From assembly GCF_019175285.1 (NCBI RefSeq), contig NC_056530.1:4930795-4994794 (forward strand): a stretch of DNA of 64,000 bases, given 5' to 3'. This document shows positions 44,345 to 54,344 of this stretch, in pieces. Each line of letters starts with the position of its first letter. Within the stretch, counting starts at the first letter, position 1. Position numbers and translations under genes: made by a program. A model generated the notes under the pieces. The model searched no databases, was not told where the DNA came from, and saw only the letters and a list, made by a program, of their open reading frames with translations. The DNA comes from Sceloporus undulatus. Its lineage: Eukaryota > Chordata > Lepidosauria > Squamata > Phrynosomatidae.

Positions 44345-44757
44345 GAATCATAGAATCATAGAGACTGCAAGGGCCATCCAGTCCAAACCATGCAGGAATA
44401 CACAATCAAAGCATCTTCAACAGATGGCTATCCAGCCTGTTTGAAACCTCCATCACCTTCCAAGGGAGTGTATGCCACGGTCAAATAGCTCTTACTGTCA
44501 GGAACTTCTCCTTAATGTTGAGGTGGAACCTCTTTTCCTATAGTTTGAATCTATTGCTCCAGGTCCTAGTCTCTGGAGCAGCAGAAAACAAGCTTGCTCC
44601 CTCCTCAATATGACATTTCTTCACATATTTAAACAGGGCTATCATATCTCTTCTTAACCCTTCTCTTTTTGAGGCTAAACATATTCAACTCCTTAAGTTG
44701 CTTTTCATGGCATAGTTTCCAGATCCTTCACCATTTTGGTTGCCCTCCTCTGGACAC
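44345..44757 (-). mobile_element. CR1 LINE, 3' end
   Basis: On the minus strand it covers the last part of the CR1 reading frame and the 3' block, ending in two ATTCTATG units (plus AGAATCATAGAATCATAG at 44345). Many small deletions relative to the other copies are visible. It is 5'-truncated near the region that encodes [11 protein letters not shown] in better copies. Confidence 0.9.
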
Positions 44758-44814
44758 ACCAAATAAAGGGATGACAAATGCAACACAAATTCCATGGACA
44801 GCAGCTTTCATAGG

Positions 44815-44945
44815 ACCCGTCATTCATACTCTACACGTTGTAAGTGATGTTATTTGTGCAGCCACAATTTTGCCATTTTCTATAAAGGACACCATTTTAC
44901 TACGCCTTTGTATTTAATGGGACTTGAGCATCCATGGACCTAAAA
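44815..44945 (+). mobile_element. pogo/Tigger-like MITE fragment
   Basis: TTGTATTTAATGGGACTTG then AGCATCCATGG, after GACACCATTTTACTACGCC, matches the right half of the 42.9-kb MITE. The left half is missing. Confidence 0.65.
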
Positions 44946-44962
44946 AATAGTACTACCTACAC

Positions 44963-45110
44963 ATCAGACCAATAATAATAATAATTGTATTTTCTGCTTC
45001 TCCTCAGGCTTGAGGCATGGTAACAATATATTAAAATACAAACAAATTAAAACGCATAAACCCACGTTAAATACTACACTATTAAATCCTATTTTAAAAA
45101 CTTTTTTAGG
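44963..45110 (-). mobile_element. LINE 3' tail
   Basis: AATAATAATAATAATTGTAT then TTCTGCTTCTCCTCAGGCTT and an A-rich block resemble a minus-strand LINE tail, though the hairpin is worn. Confidence 0.45.
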
Positions 45111-45198
45111 AGAATTGCAAAATAACCCATAAGAAATGAGTGTGCTCGGTGGGCATCAAATGTTGACTGACTGTGGGTTGGAGAATAGAAAACTAGAG

Positions 45199-47041
45199 CA
45201 CGGGTAGGCCAACCTTTTTGAGCCGGGGGCCGGGTTGCTGTCCCTGACAACTGGGGGGGGCCGAAGCCGGGGGTGGAGCTTCCACCCTCCGGGGCGGGCC
45301 GTGTGCTGGGGTGGAGCTTCCATCCCCGGTGGAGCTTCTGCCCAGGGGCGGAGCTTCCACACCCAGGGCGGAGCTTCCAACCGGGGCCAGGCCTCCTCTC
45401 TTTGCCAGCCCCTGACGGGGCCCAGGCCCTATCACAGGCCGGGAAAGAGCCGACGGGGGCTGCCAGTGCTGGAGGCCTTCCCCTCTTGCTGGCCCCTGAC
45501 GGGGCCCCAGGCCCCGTCAAAGGTGGCAAAAAAGCTGCAGGGGCCGCCAGTGCTGGAGGCCTCCGCTTTGTTCGGCCCCCTGATGCCGAGGCCCGCTGCC
45601 ACTGCAGGAGCCCTCCTGGGGCCCCGTGAAGGCAACGGGCCTCCCAGAGGCCCGCTGTCACCACTGGAGCCCTCTGGAGGAGCCCAGTGAGGCAATGAGC
45701 CTCGGGGGGCCCACTGCTGCCGGAGCCCCTGGAGGACCCCAGCGAAGGCCATGGGCCTCCCAGAGGCCCGCTGCTGCCGCAGGAGCCCTCCTGGAGGAAC
45801 CCAGCGAAGGCAATGGCCTCAGAGGGTGCTGCCACCGCAGGAGCCCTCTAAGGACCCAGCGAAGGCAACGGGCCTCCCAGAGGCCCGCTGCTGCTGAGGA
45901 GCCCTCCTGGATGGCACTAGCAAAGGCCACGACCCTCCCAGAGCCGCTGCCACCACAGGCCCTCTGGAGAACCCCAGCGAAGCACGGGCCTCCCAGAGGC
46001 CCGCTGCCACCACAGGAGCCCTCCTGGAGGCCCCCGCAAAGACCAGGGCCTCTGGAGGCCCGCTGCCACCGCAGGAGCCCTCCTGGAGGACCCCCGCGAA
46101 GGCAATGGGTCTCCAGAGGCCCGCTGCTGCCACCGGAGCCCTCCTGGAGGACACCATGAAGGCAACGGGCCTCTAGGAGGTCCACTGCTGCCACAGGGAC
46201 CTCTGGGGGACCCAGCGAAGGCAATGGCCTCCCAGAGGGCTGCTGCCACCGCTGGGGCTCATGGAGGACCTCAGCGAAGGCAACGGGCCTCCAGAGGTTG
46301 CTGCCACCGCTGGGGCCCTCCTGGAGGACCCAGCGAAGGCAACAGGCCCCTGGGAGTCCCGCTGCCGCCACCGGAGCCCTCCTGGAGGGCCCCAGCAAGG
46401 CAAGGCCTCCCAGAGGCTGTGCCGCCGCGGAACCTCCTGGAGGGCACCAGTGAGGACACGAGCTCTCGGAGGCCCGTGCCAAGCCGAGCCTCCGGAGGCC
46501 CCAGCAAGGCAACCGTGCCTCCCAGAGGGCTGCTGCCACATGGGCCCTCCTGGAGGACCCCAGCGAAGGCAACGGCCCCTGGGGTCCCGCTGCCACGCCG
46601 GAGCCATCCTGGGGGGCCCCAGCAAGGCAACGTGCCTCAGGGCCTGCTGCCGCCCAGGAGGAACCCTCCTGAGGACCCATCGAGGCAACGGGCCTCTGGG
46701 TGTCCCGCTGCCGCGCCGGAGCCCTTGGAGGGCCTCAGTGTATGGCACGGGCCTCCCAGGCCCACTGCTGCCGTCGAGCCCTGTTTGAGGGTTCGGCAGT
46801 TGCCGTGGTCCTCTCGAAGTCTCGCGCAACCTTTTTTGTGTTCTGCGGGACTTCGCACCGCCATTTTTTTTCAAAATGGTGGCGAAGTCTGCACAACCTC
46901 GGGGAAGGTCAACGAGATTCGCTGCCATTTTGAAAAAAATGGCAGCGCCCGGGGCCGGATCAGCGCGCGGCAGGGCAGGCAGGGGCCGCCAAAGGCCTCT
47001 GTGCGCCGCATCCGGCCCGCAGGCCGGATGTTGACAACCCT
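45199..47041 (+). mobile_element. hAT-like element filled with 60-bp GC-rich repeats
   Basis: The left end (CACGGGTAGGCCAACC, then TTTTTGAGCCGGGGGCCGGG) matches the left end of the 345-bp hAT-like MITE at 15971 for about 70 bp. The right end GGATGTTGACAACCCTG resembles its inverted end. Between them are a GGGGCGGAGCTTCCA-type repeat (45.27-45.38 kb), an array of about twenty 60-bp units (45.57-46.79 kb) and a block with three AAAATGG words (46.86-46.95 kb). I could not find a convincing 8-bp duplication. It is a non-autonomous element of unusually high GC. Confidence 0.72.
45570..46790. repeat. 60-bp GC-rich minisatellite, about 20 units
   Basis: The word CAGCGAAGGCAACGGGCCTC and its variants recur at about 45740, 45800, 45858, 46216, 46275, 46335, 46562 and other positions, spaced close to 60 bp. 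Each unit also carries CCCGCTGCCACC and GGAGCCCTCCTGGAGGACC. Because 60 is a multiple of three and stops are rare, long frames stay open on both strands. They repeat about every 20 residues and are not genes. Confidence 0.92.
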
Positions 47042-47907
47042 GGTACTGTTGCTGGAAGTAACCATGGTTGCTGGCAAGAAAACTGCACACTTCCACTTTT
47101 GTTGCCTAGATCATGGTCTACCAGGTTTTTGGTCTTCCAAGAATCAGATCCCCTTTTTAGCATGCAGGCTGGGGATTCTTGGAGTTGAAGTCCAAAACAT
47201 ACAGAGCATGAAACACTAGGACTTTATCACACAAGGCAGTAAAGTAGTATTTTAACTGTAGAAATAATGTGTCTTTGGCCAGTACTGATCATCCATGTCA
47301 TGTCTATCTCTGCTTCTTTGCATTCAATCTGTTGTGCATTTTTCATTGTGGACAAACCCCCATAGATCCCCTTGCTGCTATTTTCATTACTGCCATTGCA
47401 GTATCCTTCTTCTGCTGCAGTTCCACTTCTCGACAGAAACGTGGTATAAGTGGGCATGATTCTACTCTTCTTCCCTCTCCCCTTCACACCTTCCCAAACT
47501 GGTTACTGTGTGCTCAGGTCACTCTTTCCCCTCCCTATCCTCCTGGATTTTGCATTGCAGAAAAAAGATCAGAAGTGCTCTTGTGATAAAAATGATACCA
47601 ACTTCTGTACTTAAACTAACACAACTGTGGTGGGACAAGCAGACTGTGTGTTGATAAATCCTAAGAAACTTTTGGGGTACAGACCGCCCCAAATGGCGAG
47701 GCTTCCCACCAGCAGAAAAAGAACCCGCAAAAGGCCATAGCGAGTGCGCCCAGTGGCATACAAGTGGCCACAGTCGCCACTGGCACACTCGTTACACAGT
47801 GTCCGTGCCTTGTTGATGCTGCACGGTGCTTGCGTAATGACAGTGCCGTGTTGTACAGGGCACTGCCATTTTGATGCCTTGTCACTTGTGCTACCCCCCA
47901 CAAAATT
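47042..47907. other. No supported gene
   Basis: About 870 bp. The stretch 47640-47900 is GC-richer, with GGTACAGACCGCCCC and CACTGCCATTTTGATGCC, and looks like a worn MITE. I could not define its ends. No coding exon was recognised. Confidence 0.35.
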
Positions 47908-48100
47908 ATGCCAGTTCCTGTCTGAATTGGAGTTAAGCAGGTCAGCCTGCTTAGTACTTGGATGGGGGACTGCAATGATAACGGGTGTTGTAGGCTTGTA
48001 TTTCAGAGAACAAACTCGCAAACCACCTTTGATATTCCTTGCATGAATACCCTATGAATTCAGGGGTCGCCATAAAGTTGACTGGCAATTAGGACACATA
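47908..48100 (+). mobile_element. 5S rRNA-derived SINE, copy 1
   Basis: The head resembles 5S rRNA: GAGTTAAGCAGGTCAGCC (A-box side), TTAGTACTTGGATGGGGGAC (C-box side) and GGGTGTTGTAGGCTTGTAT. The SINE body follows (TTTCAGAGAACAAACTCGCA, CCTATGAATTCAGGGGTCGC). It is not a 5S gene, since the body follows where a terminator would stand and bases are missing from the head. It lies about 45 bp upstream of a second copy in the same orientation. Confidence 0.9.
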
Positions 48101-48144
48101 TGGAACACTAGATGGGCTCAAATCTAAATATCTGAAGTACCAGA

Positions 48145-48300
48145 ACATGTTTTTTAATTTCGAAAGCTAAGCAGGCTCGAACTGGTTGCTTGGATGGAGG
48201 ACTGGCAAGGAATGCCAGGTACTGTAGGCTATATTTCGGAGAAAGGCAATGGCAAACTGCCTCTCAGTTTTCCTTGCCTAAGAAAACCATATAGATCACT
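48145..48300 (+). mobile_element. 5S rRNA-derived SINE, copy 2
   Basis: GAAAGCTAAGCAGGCTCGAA, TTGCTTGGATGGAGGACTGG and CAGGTACTGTAGGCTATATT form the 5S-like head. GGCAATGGCAAACTGCCTCT and CCTTGCCTAAGAAAACC form the body, which ends early. Same orientation as copy 1. Confidence 0.9.
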
Positions 48301-48544
48301 GAGAAATTCCTGCAAAGCATTTACTTAATACAATAACATAGACTAAAAGCAGAAAGCTTTGGAAGTCCATTAAAACTGTTGAAATTATTTAAAAATGTAC
48401 ATTTAAAATTCTGACGCAGTAGCCCATATTTTTTACCGCGTTTAAAATGTGAATGGCTGTTGAAACATTAGGAAAAGCTAAAGAAGAACACTAACAGACA
48501 TCGTGCAAAATAGAACCTGAGTATCCCTACAAAATTTAAAGGTA

Positions 48545-48655
48545 AGTGAAATTAATTCTGGACTGTAGCTTTGTGGCACCATAGCTCTCTGACAAATGCA
48601 CAAAACTACAATTCCAGAATTTCATGCATTGAGCCATGGTGGTTAAAGTGGTGTC
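48545..48655. mobile_element. MITE fragment
   Basis: ACTACAATTCCAGAATTTC and GAGCCATGGTGGTTAAAGTG belong to a hairpin MITE whose other copy is at 50325-50455. Only one arm and the right end are clear. Confidence 0.55.
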
Positions 48656-48659
48656 AAAC

Positions 48660-48775
48660 CCGTATTTCTGTTTTTCACGTCTATGGGTCCATGTTCTGGA
48701 GAGTTTATTTGTGAGTTTCGCCAGCATCTGTAGCTGGCATCTTTCAGAGAATGTGTGTGGAAGGAGTTGGGTATA
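48660..48775 (-). mobile_element. Penelope-like element, distal end block
   Basis: TCCATGTTCTGGAGAGTTTA then GAGTTTCGCCAGCATCTG and TAGCTGGCATCTTTCAGAG matches the arm-plus-spacer of the short element at 40969-41187. It belongs to the Penelope copy whose coding part lies at 49.43-50.0 kb. A TA run and an L2-type insertion lie between them. Confidence 0.65.
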
Positions 48776-48832
48776 TTATATATATACTATATATATATAT
48801 ATATTATATATATATATATTATATATATATAA
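48774..48832. repeat. (TA)n microsatellite
   Basis: A run of about 55 bp of TA and ATAT blocks. Confidence 0.95.
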
Positions 48833-48904
48833 TTACTGTTGGTTGAGAGGAAGCGATTTACATGTTATTTGTGTATTGTTCTATTGTTGAATGGTAAGGC
48901 CTCA

Positions 48905-49432
48905 CAGTGTTTTGTGTTTATGTTTTTACCCCGTCCTTCACTCCTAAGGCTATCAGGTGGCTTACAATTTCCCTGCCTTTAGGCTTACAACTCAAAGATA
49001 TGAACAAAGGAGAAGGGATGGTGGTGTGGAAGGGTGAGGTCCAGTGGTTTTCTTCCCTCTGAGGCTGGACCAAGGCAGATGGGACTGGAGGGAGGGCTCT
49101 GCTTCTTCAGTAGCCCTGTGGAGCTGGGCTGCCTGTCACTCCCTGCAGGCCGAAGGATGACAGTTACATGTAGGGAGGCTCTATATCTTCATGCAGCCTG
49201 GTGGAGTGGGCTGCCTGTTCATCCCTCAGAGGCTTAAGGATGAATTTATCATGGAGGGATGCTTTATTCTTCGGTAGCCCTGATGGAGCTGGGCCTGTGT
49301 ACTCCTTAAGGCCGAAGGATGTCACTCATGGAGAGAGGGCTCTTTTCTTCAGGCTAGCTGTTTTTCCTTGCAGGACGGAAGGATGACGTTATCATGGAGG
49401 AGGGTCTTATTCTTCAGATACCCTATTTAATT
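48905..49432 (-). mobile_element. L2-type 3' end with worn minisatellite
   Basis: The reversed 3' block (GGTGGCTTACAATTTCCCTG, TTTAGGCTTACAACTCAAAG) is followed by several degenerate units. They are marked by GGCCGAAGGATGACAGTTAC, GAGGCTTAAGGATGAATTTA and GGCCGAAGGATGTCACTCAT. Small deletions are frequent. It sits within the Penelope-like element. Confidence 0.8.
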
Positions 49433-49434
49433 AA

Positions 49435-50122
49435 TGATCCTTGTCTGTGGGAAAAACCTGACTTGGGTGTTTGTCATTTGCATTTGCTGGGTGTTGATTT
49501 GTGTTTTTAATGATGGCAGCCAACTTTGCTTTCTTTTGGGGTTTTTCTTTTCTGGTGGAGTTTTCCAGATGTTTTTTGGATTTCCAATGGCTTCCTGTGC
49601 ATCCTGACATGGTAGTTGTTGGCATGTGTCCAATTCAGTGTTTTTCAAAGAGCATTTTTGCCCAAGATGTTTATAATGTGTTCTGCTTATGCTGCTTTTT
49701 CCAGCTGACAATCTGCAGTGTCTCTCATGTTCCTTGATTTCGTGTTTAGACATGTGTTTGTGTGGTCCTATGTAGATTGTCTGCAGCTGCATAGTGTGAT
49801 AAATCTGTGGCTGTGAGAGGGTCTTCCTCCCTTTACTGAGCGCAGCTTTGCTGATTTTCTTGGTCTAGTTGAGTAGATCATTGGAGGTTGTGTTTCCTCA
49901 CGTTTGCCTATGTTACTCCTTTGATGTATGGCAGATCCTTTTTTGCCCAGTCTACCAGTGTTTTTATTGTGTTTCTGGGTGATGACTGGAGTTGTTTCCA
50001 GTCTGAAGATGCCAGCCCCAGATGTTGGCAAAATGTCAGGAAAAAACTCTTCCAGAACATAGCCACATAGAATGAGAACTCCACAAAAAATGATGGATGC
50101 CAGCCATGAAAGCCTTCGACTT
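49435..50122 (-). mobile_element. Penelope-like element with GIY-YIG region, broken
   Basis: The minus strand gives PYIKGV near 49.92 kb, then a segment with YIGPHKHMSKHEIKEHERHC and the sequence RLSAGKSS. This fits the GIY-YIG endonuclease region of Penelope reverse transcriptases (YIG followed by a KEHxRHCRL-like helix). AIGNPKNIWKT and similar words follow in place of the usual AIEIHKHPxNFNR. The distal side (49.98-50.12 kb) has the end block shared with 40969-41187. It is an inactive fossil with several breaks. No RT domain is visible. Confidence 0.78.
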
Positions 50123-50324
50123 TCACAAAAATCAAATACTGTAGTCCTTCATTAGGGATGATGGAATATTCCTGGTTCCTGCCATATGAAAAGCATATGG
50201 TGCTGAAAGCAGTCTAGACATACTGTCTTTCCTTTTCAAAAGAAATTTCATGAGGGGAAAATGAGCAAAAGGATGAGAATGTGTAGCATTTGAGGTTGGA
50301 ATGAGACATAGGTCTAACAGGCAT

Positions 50325-50455
50325 TGGAGAAATAATACTGCTTTAACTACCATGGCACCAGGCTATGGAATTCTGGAGTTTGTAGTTTTGTGAGACATTT
50401 AGCCACAATAAACTACAAATCCCAGAACCCCATAGCATTAAGCCACAGCAGGGTT
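50325..50455. mobile_element. Hairpin MITE
   Basis: GCTATGGAATTCTGGAGTT then TGTAGTTTTGTGAGACATTT faces AACTACAAATCCCAGAACCC then CATAGC, forming a hairpin of about 80 bp. The ends GCTTTAACTACCATGGCACC and TTAAGCCACAGCA are worn. Related to 48545-48655. Confidence 0.65.
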
Positions 50456-50590
50456 CGAATCCCTGCTCAGTCACAAAAACCCAATGAATGACGCTGGACA
50501 AGTCACATTCCCACAGCGTCAGAGGATGGCAATGGCAACCCCCCTCTGAAGAAACTCTCTTCATCTCTCTCTCTTTTAGGTGGAGGAGTA
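50450..50590 (+). mobile_element. tRNA-derived SINE, 5' truncated
   Basis: GCAGGGTTCGAATCCCTGCT is a near-consensus B-box in a perfect short hairpin. GACAAGTCACATTCCCACAG and GGCAATGGCAACCCCCCTCT follow. The A-box part is missing, and it abuts the hairpin MITE. Confidence 0.75.
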
Positions 50591-53184
50591 ATAAAATGAC
50601 AAATGCATATAAAACTGCACCACAGATGAATGGGAAGCCATAAATTTCACATTTATTTCAAATTTCTTTATTCTTTTATCTTTGCCTTTTGGTGTTGCAT
50701 TATTTTTATACAGCACTATCATACACAATTATTATATACATTTTTTTTTGTATTCCACTTCTTTCTTGTATTCCAGAACAACCTCCTCCTTATTCTTTTT
50801 CTGTCAGCAGGAATTAGCTATTTTATGTTGGCTAGCTTTTAATACAGAAGGTTTTAAAAGAATGAGTTAAGGCTTGCTTGTAGGGTTTTAAATTCAGTTG
50901 TTTCTACTAACTTGTTATCTTTTCAATTGCCCTGCATTCTTTTAAGTGTACAGTTGAACTCTTTTAATACTAGGATGAATTTAATTCCATTTGAATATTT
51001 ATTTTTGGTATATTCTTAGCCGTGTTGTTCTTTTAAAAAATTAATTCTTGAGTTCCAATTCTGGAAGAAAAGTGGGATGATGATGATGGCAATGACATTA
51101 TATTATATTTATTATTTATTATTATAATAATTTGGATTGCTATAGGTTGGAAACAAATTGAAGGCACACAACAATTGCCTTCCCTTGCTACATCGCTGGT
51201 TTATGCTCCAACTGAATTCTGGTCAGTTTGTATGCTGTGTGGTACATAAGAAAAAGCCCAGGAGAAATGAGATCACAAGGGTGTGCTTCTTTCCACAGAT
51301 CACCATTGATGATACAGCACATGAAACCATCAATACCTCCCTCTGTCACCTAGTGCTTACAAAGCCCAAGCTCAAGTTTATGCTCTGAGGCACAGAGACT
51401 CCTAGCCCAGATTTTTTGAACTCGGCTCTTTACAGATCACTGGAGCAAAGACTGACAGCATCATCTTGCAACACATAACCCATGTTGGGCACATTTTAAC
51501 TTCCAGAGATATTTTGTCTATCAATTCCCTGTATGGTGACAACAGACCTTCGTATGTGCTAATGTGGAGGGAATGAAGCTCAGGAACAGGAATATGCTGT
51601 GAGAGACAAGCCTGTCCTCCAACTCTTCCATTGGCTGTATAGCCCTGCACATGCCTGGCAGTGACACACATTGAAAAACATATTGTGGCAGGAGGAGTGT
51701 TGCTCATTTCTAGGGCATATTTTCCAACTGGTTACCTTCATGTTTGATCAGACTATGGCTTAAATCCTGTTAACTATGGTGAATATACAGGAGACAGGCC
51801 ATACATAAACATGCGTACATGTTATTTCACAGTGCAAATGCAGTGTGTGTTTATGGGCACATGAGTGAAAATCTGAAAAAATCAGTTTGAGTTCTGTCGT
51901 CTATCTAGTCCAAGGCTACTCAATCCAGCCTAGATCATCTCCAAACAAGTAATTGTCCAGCACTTGCTCCTGTGATCACCAATTGTTGGTTCCCATAAAG
52001 AAATGTATCCTGTTTAATCTAAACCTACCCTCCTGAAATTCAAGCCAATTGAATCTACATTTGGGAGAAAAAGCTTTTTGCCTGGGTTGCCTATGCGGTA
52101 GTTTTTCATGTATTTGAAGAAAACTATCCCATTCTTTTTTCTCCAGATGGACATGTCCAGTTCCTTTAACCATACCTCCAGTTCCTTTAACCATTGACAC
52201 CATCAATGGAAGTAGTAATAATACAGAAAACTTTTTCCAAATACAGTCATAGCAACCTTGCTGAAACGTATGTAGGGCTAATATCCAGCTAGTGCCTGCA
52301 TGTTGTCTTGGGATTTACTGTAAGCAGTAAATGATGCAAAGGAACAGAGAGGGAACAAAATGATGAAAACAATTGAGGACAAAGTCCACACCATTTTTGG
52401 TGCAGGAAACATTACTTTTTTTTTTTATCCAGTGCAGGAGACATGTTGGAATAGCAACTCACCAACCAGGATTATCCCCTTGTGGTTCATGTGCCAAATG
52501 CATTTCACATCTGACATGTACCATTTGGGCCAGTAAGAATTGCTGGAAAGCAGGCTTGAACACCTAAGCTTTTAGCAAACACAGGCCTCAATGCCAAATA
52601 CACAGCACTTTGGGGCAAGCAGCCAGGGCTCTAGCAAGACCCAGTGATGTTGACATTCCCTTGAGCTCTTTAAACACTGTTCCAGTTGTCTGATCAAAAG
52701 TAGACCAGTGAGCTGTCATTACAATTTTCTGCAATATACAAACCATGGCATGACTCTCAGCTAGTGTATAAATAAGCTGGAAGTCCCCAAGGGGCCCACT
52801 GACATGTATTAGGGAGCCTATGAGAGGGAACATAAAGATTCTTTCTCATCCAGAAAGAATGTAAAGCTTGGAAATTTTATTGCTTTGGACTTTAATTGAC
52901 CAGTCAGCAAAGTCACCATGGATTTTGGAAGCTGTAACCTGAAATGTAAAAGTTTCAAGCTCTGGATTTTTGTTATTTGTGTGCTGTGCTGTAGTGATAA
53001 ATTATGCAATGCAGGTGTTTACCATGAGTATGCCCTCAAGGAAAGTCTAAGAGGTACATGGCTGTGCTGAACTGTATCAGTTCTAGCATTTTTTTATTTC
53101 CACAAGGAGCATACCTAACAGATCTTCATTTCCTGATCAAAACAAGCCACCCCCAAACACTTTGCATTTCAACAGGGATAACTT
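50591..53184. other. No supported gene
   Basis: About 2.6 kb. A SINE tail scrap (TTGAAGGCACACAACAATTG) lies near 51.16 kb and an ATT-rich run near 51.10-51.13 kb. The minus-strand frame at 51402-51707 has no domain or splice context. I see no host exon. Confidence 0.35.
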
Positions 53185-53572
53185 AACAGCACATTCGACT
53201 TCTGCAATGCGCTCTACATGGGGCTATCCTTGTGCCTAGTATGGAAACTTCAATTAGTGCAAAATATGGCAGCCAGGCTAGTCTCCCGAAAAACTAGGAG
53301 TGACCAGATATCACCTGTTTTGAAATCACTTCACTGGTTGCCTATCAGTTTCCAGGTGCAGTACAAGGTGTTGGTTATTATTTTATTATTGATAGATATT
53401 TTAATACTATTTTAACTGTATTGTGTTTAATTCTTTTTTAAGGAGGGATGTTGAGATAGAATATTGTATATTGTTGTTTTAATCTGTTGTTAGCCGCTTT
53501 GATTGTTTTATCACAGAAAAGCAGGATAAAAATAAAGGTTTTATTTTATTATTTATTATTACATTGTTGCTG
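53185..53572 (+). mobile_element. L2 LINE, 3' end
   Basis: The frame at 53218-53415 encodes KLQLVQNMAARLVSRKTRSD and LHWLPISFQVQYKVLVI, the L2 C-terminal block. The 3' tail has GCCGCTTTGATTGTTTTATC, AAAAGCAGGATAAAAATAAA and an ATT run. About 200 bp of ORF end and early 3' region appear deleted between these parts. Confidence 0.9.
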
Positions 53573-54340
53573 TGAAAATCAATTTCTACCAGCTACTGTG
53601 AAGAGGGGCAGGAAAAGTTGCGCGAGATGGCAGAAGACATATTCACTACTAACCAAAAGCTCCTGGTGCCTCAATCCAGTAAACCCTGTTTCTACTACAA
53701 CATTTTATAACTCTGCTAGAGAAACATCTACCATGCTTTTCTTTCCAGAATAGACTGACATGGAGTGACAGTTGAGCAGGTACATACTCACTGGTGGTGT
53801 TTTACATTGTTTATACAAGCTACACTCCAAAGGCATTATGGCTGCATCAAACGTAACTAGAAACAAAGGCCATACTCCCATTCCAATCAGAAAATACTGT
53901 AATTCTCTCTGGGAAAATGCTCCTGCACCCAGTACAAGAGTTCAGAAGAGTTATTTGGGGGGAATGGACTACAATTCCCACACTCCCCAGAACCACAGCC
54001 AGTGGCTGGAATTACATTGTAGTCCAAGGTAGCCAAATAGTATTGACTCCCCTGCCCAGGCCTTAATGTAACCAAATGGCAGCAACAGGAAAAGTATATG
54101 TCATTTTGATTTTCCCATAATGCCCTAGAACATACAACAGTCTCAAGTCTGGGCCCTGTGGGTTAAGAATGTGCAGCTCCTCAGATCTAGTAAGCCCACA
54201 GCTGGGACACCAAGTATGTAGGTGCCAGGGCATTTAATTTAGAGCTGGACTTTCCTGGCATCTCCGTCTGGTCTCATCTACAGTACAAATAGCCTCTACA
54301 CCAGCCTTCTACATTTTCTTCCAGACAAGGAGGAACTGGG
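53573..54340. other. Mostly unassigned; one hairpin MITE
   Basis: About 770 bp. At 53.95-54.03 kb GGACTACAATTCCCACAC faces ACATTGTAGTCC, a hairpin of the tCCCAGAAttGTAGT kind often seen in lizard MITEs. Nothing else was recognised. Confidence 0.4.
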
Positions 54341-54344
54341 GACT

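Noticed and set aside
45089-45835. Long minus-strand open frame (248 codons), with others at 45658-46680 and 46224-47219
   Set aside because: They lie in GC-rich tandem repeats, overlap on both strands and repeat every 20 residues. They have no domain, signal or splice context.
47908-48300. 5S rRNA genes
   Set aside because: The 5S-like heads are incomplete and continue into SINE bodies. They are 5S-derived SINEs.
48660-50122. LTR retrotransposon
   Set aside because: Terminal blocks are inverted, there is no TG...CA border, and the coding remnant has a GIY-YIG-like rather than integrase signature, as in Penelope.
51402-51707. Minus-strand frame of 101 codons as a possible exon
   Set aside because: No domain, no convincing splice sites and no similarity to neighbouring features.
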